NCBI GenBank assembly: GCA_009773555.1
Contig: WSXZ01000055.1
Location: 1 to 37,380 of the forward strand
Direction of reading: 5' to 3'
DNA length: 37,380 bases
Source of the DNA: Methylocystaceae bacterium
GTDB taxonomy: Bacteria > Pseudomonadota > Alphaproteobacteria > Rhizobiales > Beijerinckiaceae
Shown here: one piece after another, positions 33,976 to 37,380 of the stretch
Numbering within the stretch: position 1 is the first letter of the stretch
Layout: each line of letters begins with the position of its first letter
Position numbers and translations under genes: made by a program
The notes under the pieces: model-generated
Told to the model about the DNA's origin: nothing
Seen by the model: only the letters and a program-made list of their open reading frames with translations
Databases searched by the model: none

Positions 33976-34160
33976 CTAACCTCACTTCGACCAGGAGTGC
34001 CGGCTCCGAAGCATCGTTGCCTGGTCGAATATAACAATGAGCGATCCACCTTCGATTTTCTACATAGCGACCGTCAAAACACTCAGTATTTTTATCCACG
34101 ACTCAAGCTTGGCCGGATTGCGCAGCGCCGCAAAGTTAGCTCATCGCGATCGCGACTCGA

Positions 34161-35303
34161 CTATTCAGCGGCGACTGAAGCAGTAGCGAAGGCCGCGCTG
34201 TTCCGAGCCGGGATCTCCTTGTTGATCCGTCGGAATGTCGCGAGCGCCTGACCGACAACCTGATCCATATTGTAGTAGCGATAGGTTGCCAGCCGCCCGA
34301 CAAACCAAACATTTTGCTGCGCGATCGCAAGCTTCTCATAGCGCTTGTAGACTTCCGCATTTTCCGGGCGCGGCACGGGATAATAGGGATCGCCTTCGTC
34401 GCTCGGGAATTCATAGGTCAGGCTTGTTTTGGCATGTTCCTGACCCGTGAGATGCTTATATTCGGTCACCCGCGTATAGGCTTCAGTCTGCGGATAATTG
34501 ACGACCGCCACAGGTTGATGCTGCCGCTCATCGAGCGTGACATGTTCGAAGCGCAGCGATCGATAGGGCAGCTTTCCGAAGCGGAAATCGAAATACTCGT
34601 CGATCGGCCCGGTGAAGATCAATCGCTTATAGAAGACTTCGTTACGCACCTCCTCGAAGTCGGTCTGCAGCATGACGTTGATGTTGGGGTGGTCCACCAT
34701 CCGTTCGAACATGCGCGTATAGCCGTGAAGCGGCATGAATTGGTATTCATCGCCAAAATAGCGATCGTCGTGATTGAGGCGAGTCGGCACCCGCGCCGTT
34801 ACGGACTTGTCCAGCTGCGACGGCTCTACGCCCCACTGCTTTTTGGTGTAGCCGCGAAAGAATTTCTCGTAGAGTTCTCGCCCCACGGTGCTGACGACGA
34901 CGTCCTCAGACGTCTTGATCTCTTCACAATGTTCGGCGCGGCTGGCGAACCACTGCGCAAGTTGCTCCGAATCTAAGGAGAGACCGTAGAGGCGATTCAC
35001 GGTGTCCAAGTTGATCGGAATGGGCACGAGCATGCCGTCCACATTCGCGAGGACGCGGTGCTCGTACGGGCGCCATTGCGTAAACTGTGAAAGATGCGCG
35101 AAGACGGCTTCGGAGTTCGTATGAAAGATATGCGGGCCATACTGATGCATAAGCACGCCGGCGTCGTCGTAGCGATCATAGGCGTTTCCGCCAATGTGCG
35201 GCCGACGATCGATAAGAAGGACGCGCTCGCCGCGCTGCGACGCGAGCCGTTCTGCCAGCACGCTTCCCGCGAAGCCTGCCCCGACGATAAGCCAGTCAAA
35301 CAA
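34161..35303 (-). CDS. glf: UDP-galactopyranose mutase
   Basis: 380 residues. It converts UDP-galactopyranose to UDP-galactofuranose with reduced FAD. Seen: the FAD site LIVGAGFAGSVLAERLA at the N-terminus, GGNAYDRYDDAGVLMHQYGPHIFHT, the substrate loop EKFFRGYTKKQWG and the C-terminal GRLATYRYYNMDQVVGQAL. Length is normal. The start is TTG at 35303 with GGGAGGGG 5 bases upstream; it overlaps the end of the glycosyltransferase gene by 8 bases, so the two are coupled. This gene is the best evidence that the locus makes a galactofuranose-containing glycan. Confidence 0.95.
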   Translation of the reverse strand: MFDWLIVGAGFAGSVLAERLASQRGERVLLIDRRPHIGGNAYDRYDDAGVLMHQYGPHIFHTNSEAVFAHLSQFTQWRPYEHRVLANVDGMLVPIPINLDTVNRLYGLSLDSEQLAQWFASRAEHCEEIKTSEDVVVSTVGRELYEKFFRGYTKKQWGVEPSQLDKSVTARVPTRLNHDDRYFGDEYQFMPLHGYTRMFERMVDHPNINVMLQTDFEEVRNEVFYKRLIFTGPIDEYFDFRFGKLPYRSLRFEHVTLDERQHQPVAVVNYPQTEAYTRVTEYKHLTGQEHAKTSLTYEFPSDEGDPYYPVPRPENAEVYKRYEKLAIAQQNVWFVGRLATYRYYNMDQVVGQALATFRRINKEIPARNSAAFATASVAAE

Positions 35304-36435
35304 GTTGCCCCTCCCGCGCTGATTTGGACTCGGCGCCGACGCTCGCGATGTGCAGCATCATCCTTGCCCAGGTCTTGTCCCACGACATTTCCGCAAGATG
35401 CGCATCGACCGAACTGAGCCAGTGCGCCTTCGGCCGCGAAAGCAACAGATCGATCTTGGCGACGAATTCTTCCGCGCTCGACGCGATTTCCACATGCCCG
35501 GCCGCGCCGTACGGGTTAACCACATCGGTGATCGGCGTTGAAACCACTGGGACGCCTGCAGCAAGAAATTCGGGCGTTTTCGTCGGGCTGATAAAACGCG
35601 TTGCTTCATTCAACGCGAAGGGCATGATTCCGACGTCCCATCCGGAGAGGTAGTTCGGAAGCTCCTGGTAATTTTTGCAGCCCAGCCAATGGATGTTCTC
35701 AGCGCGCGGGAGAGATTCGGGGTTGATCTTCGCGGTGGGGCCGATCATCACCAATTGCCATTGCGGCCGCAGCGCCGAGATGCCGGCGAGGATATCCATA
35801 TTCATGCGTTCGTCGATCACGCCAAAGAACCCAATGCGGGGATGCGGAATCTCCCTTTGATCATCGGGATCAACGCCGCGGTCTCGCGCGCTCTTGAAGT
35901 GAGCGGTGTCGACGCTGCTCGGAAAAACGTGAATGTTGTCGTGTCGCTGACGTTTGGATTCGTACAAGCTCTGTCCGCCGACGAACATGAGATCGCATTT
36001 GGCCATCAACTCTCGTTCGAGATCGAGAATGCCCTGCGGCGCTCCAGCAAACGCGGAAAGCTCATCCATATTGTCATAGACGCGCAGGTTGGGAGAGAGA
36101 TGGCGCGTAAACGGAAGCGCCATGGGGGTGTAGTACCAGCTAACCCATCGCGAAGGCCGCACCTCTGCAAGCAACTCGTTGACGACGCGATGTTGCGCGT
36201 TAGAGATTTCGTCTGGTGAGAGGCCTTCTGGAAGAACAGGCGTCACGACAACGACGCCGCAGGCTTCGTCTCTTTGGATTTTAACGCCTGTGTCATCTCG
36301 GGAAAAGATGGGCTCTTCAACGTAGAAGACGCCGAGATTTCTCGCTGCTCGACTCAAAAGATGCTGGGGTCGCTGATAAACGAAGTTCCAACGAAGATGG
36401 GAGAAACAAAAGAGATGACTTGGAACTGACATCAT
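35296..36435 (-). CDS. Glycosyltransferase, GT-B fold (GT1/GT4-like)
   Basis: 379 residues from the ATG at 36435 (MMSVPSHLFCFSHLRW), chosen for GAGG 6 bases upstream; the frame is open further up but unsupported. GT-B pattern: FCFSHLRWNFVYQRPQHLLSRAA at the start, PHPRIGFFGVIDERMNMDIL at the domain border, and the donor-site FALNEATRFISPTKTPEFLAAGVPVVSTPI. The last signature with E in PTKTPEFLA is typical of nucleotide-sugar binding. It is coupled to glf, so it may use UDP-galactofuranose or build the acceptor chain. Cytoplasmic, no membrane helix. Confidence 0.88.
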   Translation of the reverse strand: MMSVPSHLFCFSHLRWNFVYQRPQHLLSRAARNLGVFYVEEPIFSRDDTGVKIQRDEACGVVVVTPVLPEGLSPDEISNAQHRVVNELLAEVRPSRWVSWYYTPMALPFTRHLSPNLRVYDNMDELSAFAGAPQGILDLERELMAKCDLMFVGGQSLYESKRQRHDNIHVFPSSVDTAHFKSARDRGVDPDDQREIPHPRIGFFGVIDERMNMDILAGISALRPQWQLVMIGPTAKINPESLPRAENIHWLGCKNYQELPNYLSGWDVGIMPFALNEATRFISPTKTPEFLAAGVPVVSTPITDVVNPYGAAGHVEIASSAEEFVAKIDLLLSRPKAHWLSSVDAHLAEMSWDKTWARMMLHIASVGAESKSAREGQLV

Positions 36436-36666
36436 GCCCCACCTCAAGCCTTGCCGCTTTCTTTGCTTTTCGGTCTCCCTGAACAAACTCGGGTTCAGCA
36501 ACTTTGTTCCGGCATTATGAACAGTTGGACAGATTCCGGCGGCGGAACGCGATCGCGCTCCCGCGCGCCGGCTGATCTCCGGCGTGGCCACCGATCTGTC
36601 GGAACAGCGTCTCTAACGGCGCGTTTCTGCTGAACGGCGCGGGCGTGGGCCTAATGGCGGTCACTC

Positions 36667-37260
36667 ATGTGGGAATGGGCGTTAGGCTGGATCGCACCAG
36701 CCGCAACAATGATCGCCGCGATGATGACCGCCGCCAATGCGGGCGCGCGCGTCACGGGCTGGGGTTTCGTCGTGTTTGCTATCGGCTCTGTCGCCTGGAG
36801 CTTGACCGCGACGTATTCCCATCAGCGCAATCTGCTGCTCACCAATCTTTTTCTTACGGTGGTCAACTTGATTGGGGTGTGGCGGTGGTTGGGCAGGCAG
36901 GCAAGGCATGAGGACGGAAGCATCAAGGCCGTGCGCAAGAGCAGCCACGCGGGCGCTGTGCCGACGCTCTTTTCTGCTTCGGCGGCTGTTGGCGCTAATG
37001 TCATAGACGCGAGCGGAGAAAAGCTCGGCGTCGTCGTCGATCTGATGCTGAAACGCGATCAGCGCGGCCTCGCCTACGTGGTCGTCGCGCAATATGGAAT
37101 GGGCGGCGTTGGCGAGACGCTACGCGCCGTCGATCCGGCGAACATAGAGTTCACAGCCGATTTTGCGCACAGTAAAATATCTAGGAAGGAACTCGACGCG
37201 CTGCCAGCGCTTCAAGCCGACGATTGGCCCAGCGCCTTACCCTCCGAGCGCGCGCGATAG
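36667..37260 (+). CDS. Membrane protein with a C-terminal PRC-barrel domain
   Basis: 197 residues. Two or three N-terminal helices (APAATMIAAMMTAANAGA; GFVVFAIGSVAWSL; LLLTNLFLTVVNLIGVW) are followed by a PRC-barrel domain at about 105-175 (SAAVGANVIDASGEKLGVVVDLMLKRDQRGLAYVVVAQYG), a fold used for RNA processing or for surface interaction in photosystems and transport proteins. No ribosome site is clear before the ATG. It is convergent with the gene at the right edge. Function unknown. Confidence 0.78.
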   Translation: MWEWALGWIAPAATMIAAMMTAANAGARVTGWGFVVFAIGSVAWSLTATYSHQRNLLLTNLFLTVVNLIGVWRWLGRQARHEDGSIKAVRKSSHAGAVPTLFSASAAVGANVIDASGEKLGVVVDLMLKRDQRGLAYVVVAQYGMGGVGETLRAVDPANIEFTADFAHSKISRKELDALPALQADDWPSALPSERAR

Positions 37261-37282
37261 CCTGGCGCATTGGACCGAAATT

Positions 37283-37316
37283 GAATATGGCCGACGCGTA
37301 TGCGCCGGCCATATTC
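37283..37316. terminator. Hairpin between convergent genes at the right edge
   Basis: A perfect 11-bp stem GAATATGGCCG / CGGCCATATTC with a 12-base loop lies 22 bases after the PRC-barrel gene stop and 12 before the stop of the opposite gene. No T-run. Confidence 0.6.
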
Positions 37317-37328
37317 ATCCGTCAAACC

Positions 37329-37380
37329 TTAGTCGCGCGGATAGCTGCTGCCCGAGTTCCACATCGCGCCCAGCATAAAT
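37329..37380 (-). CDS. C-terminal end of an unidentified gene (partial, cut by window edge)
   Basis: On the minus strand the frame reads MLGAMWNSGSSYPRD and then stops at 37329. The amino acid mix and the facing hairpin suggest a true gene end. Too short to name. Confidence 0.4.
   Translation of the reverse strand, partial: FMLGAMWNSGSSYPRD

Noticed and set aside
1-37380. CRISPR arrays, rRNA genes, insertion sequences
   Set aside because: I found no regularly spaced 25-40-base repeats, no rRNA segments, and no transposase with terminal inverted repeats.

Overview
The window looks like an alphaproteobacterial chromosome, most likely from the Hyphomicrobiales and plausibly a methylotroph or methanotroph of the Methylocystis/Beijerinckia kind. 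The reasons are high G+C, an alphaproteobacterial FYDLN-type zinc-ribbon protein, and a group of copper-type genes (bufferin-like remnant, PepSY membrane protein, CopC, HupE/UreJ). No methane oxidation gene is present, so the genus is inference.

Positions 1 to about 9635 are one end of an integrated mobile element. It ends at a 49-base copy of the 3' half of tRNA-Gln(CTG), which is a typical attR scar. Moving inward there are a tyrosine recombinase, a Cys-rich lipoprotein and an AlpA-like regulator. A 430-base non-coding stretch follows, with a large inverted repeat (candidate oriT). Next comes a three-gene operon with two different VirD4/TraG-like ATPases, then an orphan PemK/MazF-like toxin, a replication-relaxation-like protein, a CHC2 zinc-finger primase-like protein and the tail of an FtsH protease. 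No relaxase of a common type and no mating-channel genes are visible, so the transfer module is minimal or its other genes lie off the left edge.

Positions 9636 to about 20700 hold chromosomal genes with a stress flavour: an HU-like protein, a secreted Tyr/Gly/Ala-rich protein, a FAD/Rieske oxidoreductase broken by a frameshift, a manganese catalase, several small membrane proteins, the FYDLN-type protein, two tandem paralogous membrane proteins built from three repeats each, and a SulP anion transporter with a STAS domain.

Positions 21100 to 26600 carry metal and periplasmic genes: a bufferin-like remnant that seems to have lost its signal peptide, PepSY, a membrane-anchored unknown, CopC, HupE/UreJ, and two HdeA/B-like genes of which the first is broken.

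Positions 26760 to 36435 form a carbohydrate locus: two GH1-like enzymes on the plus strand, then on the minus strand a glycosyltransferase, UDP-galactopyranose mutase, a GH2 enzyme and an ABC exporter. The exporter is broken twice. The likely product is a galactofuranose-containing surface glycan, but this is inferred from family membership only. The right edge has a PRC-barrel membrane protein and the last codons of a minus-strand gene.

A pattern runs across the window: at least four genes, at five junctions counting the bufferin remnant, appear to have lost a few to a few dozen codons out of frame. This is either recent decay of an accessory region or an assembly problem, and it deserves checking before any of these genes is called dead.
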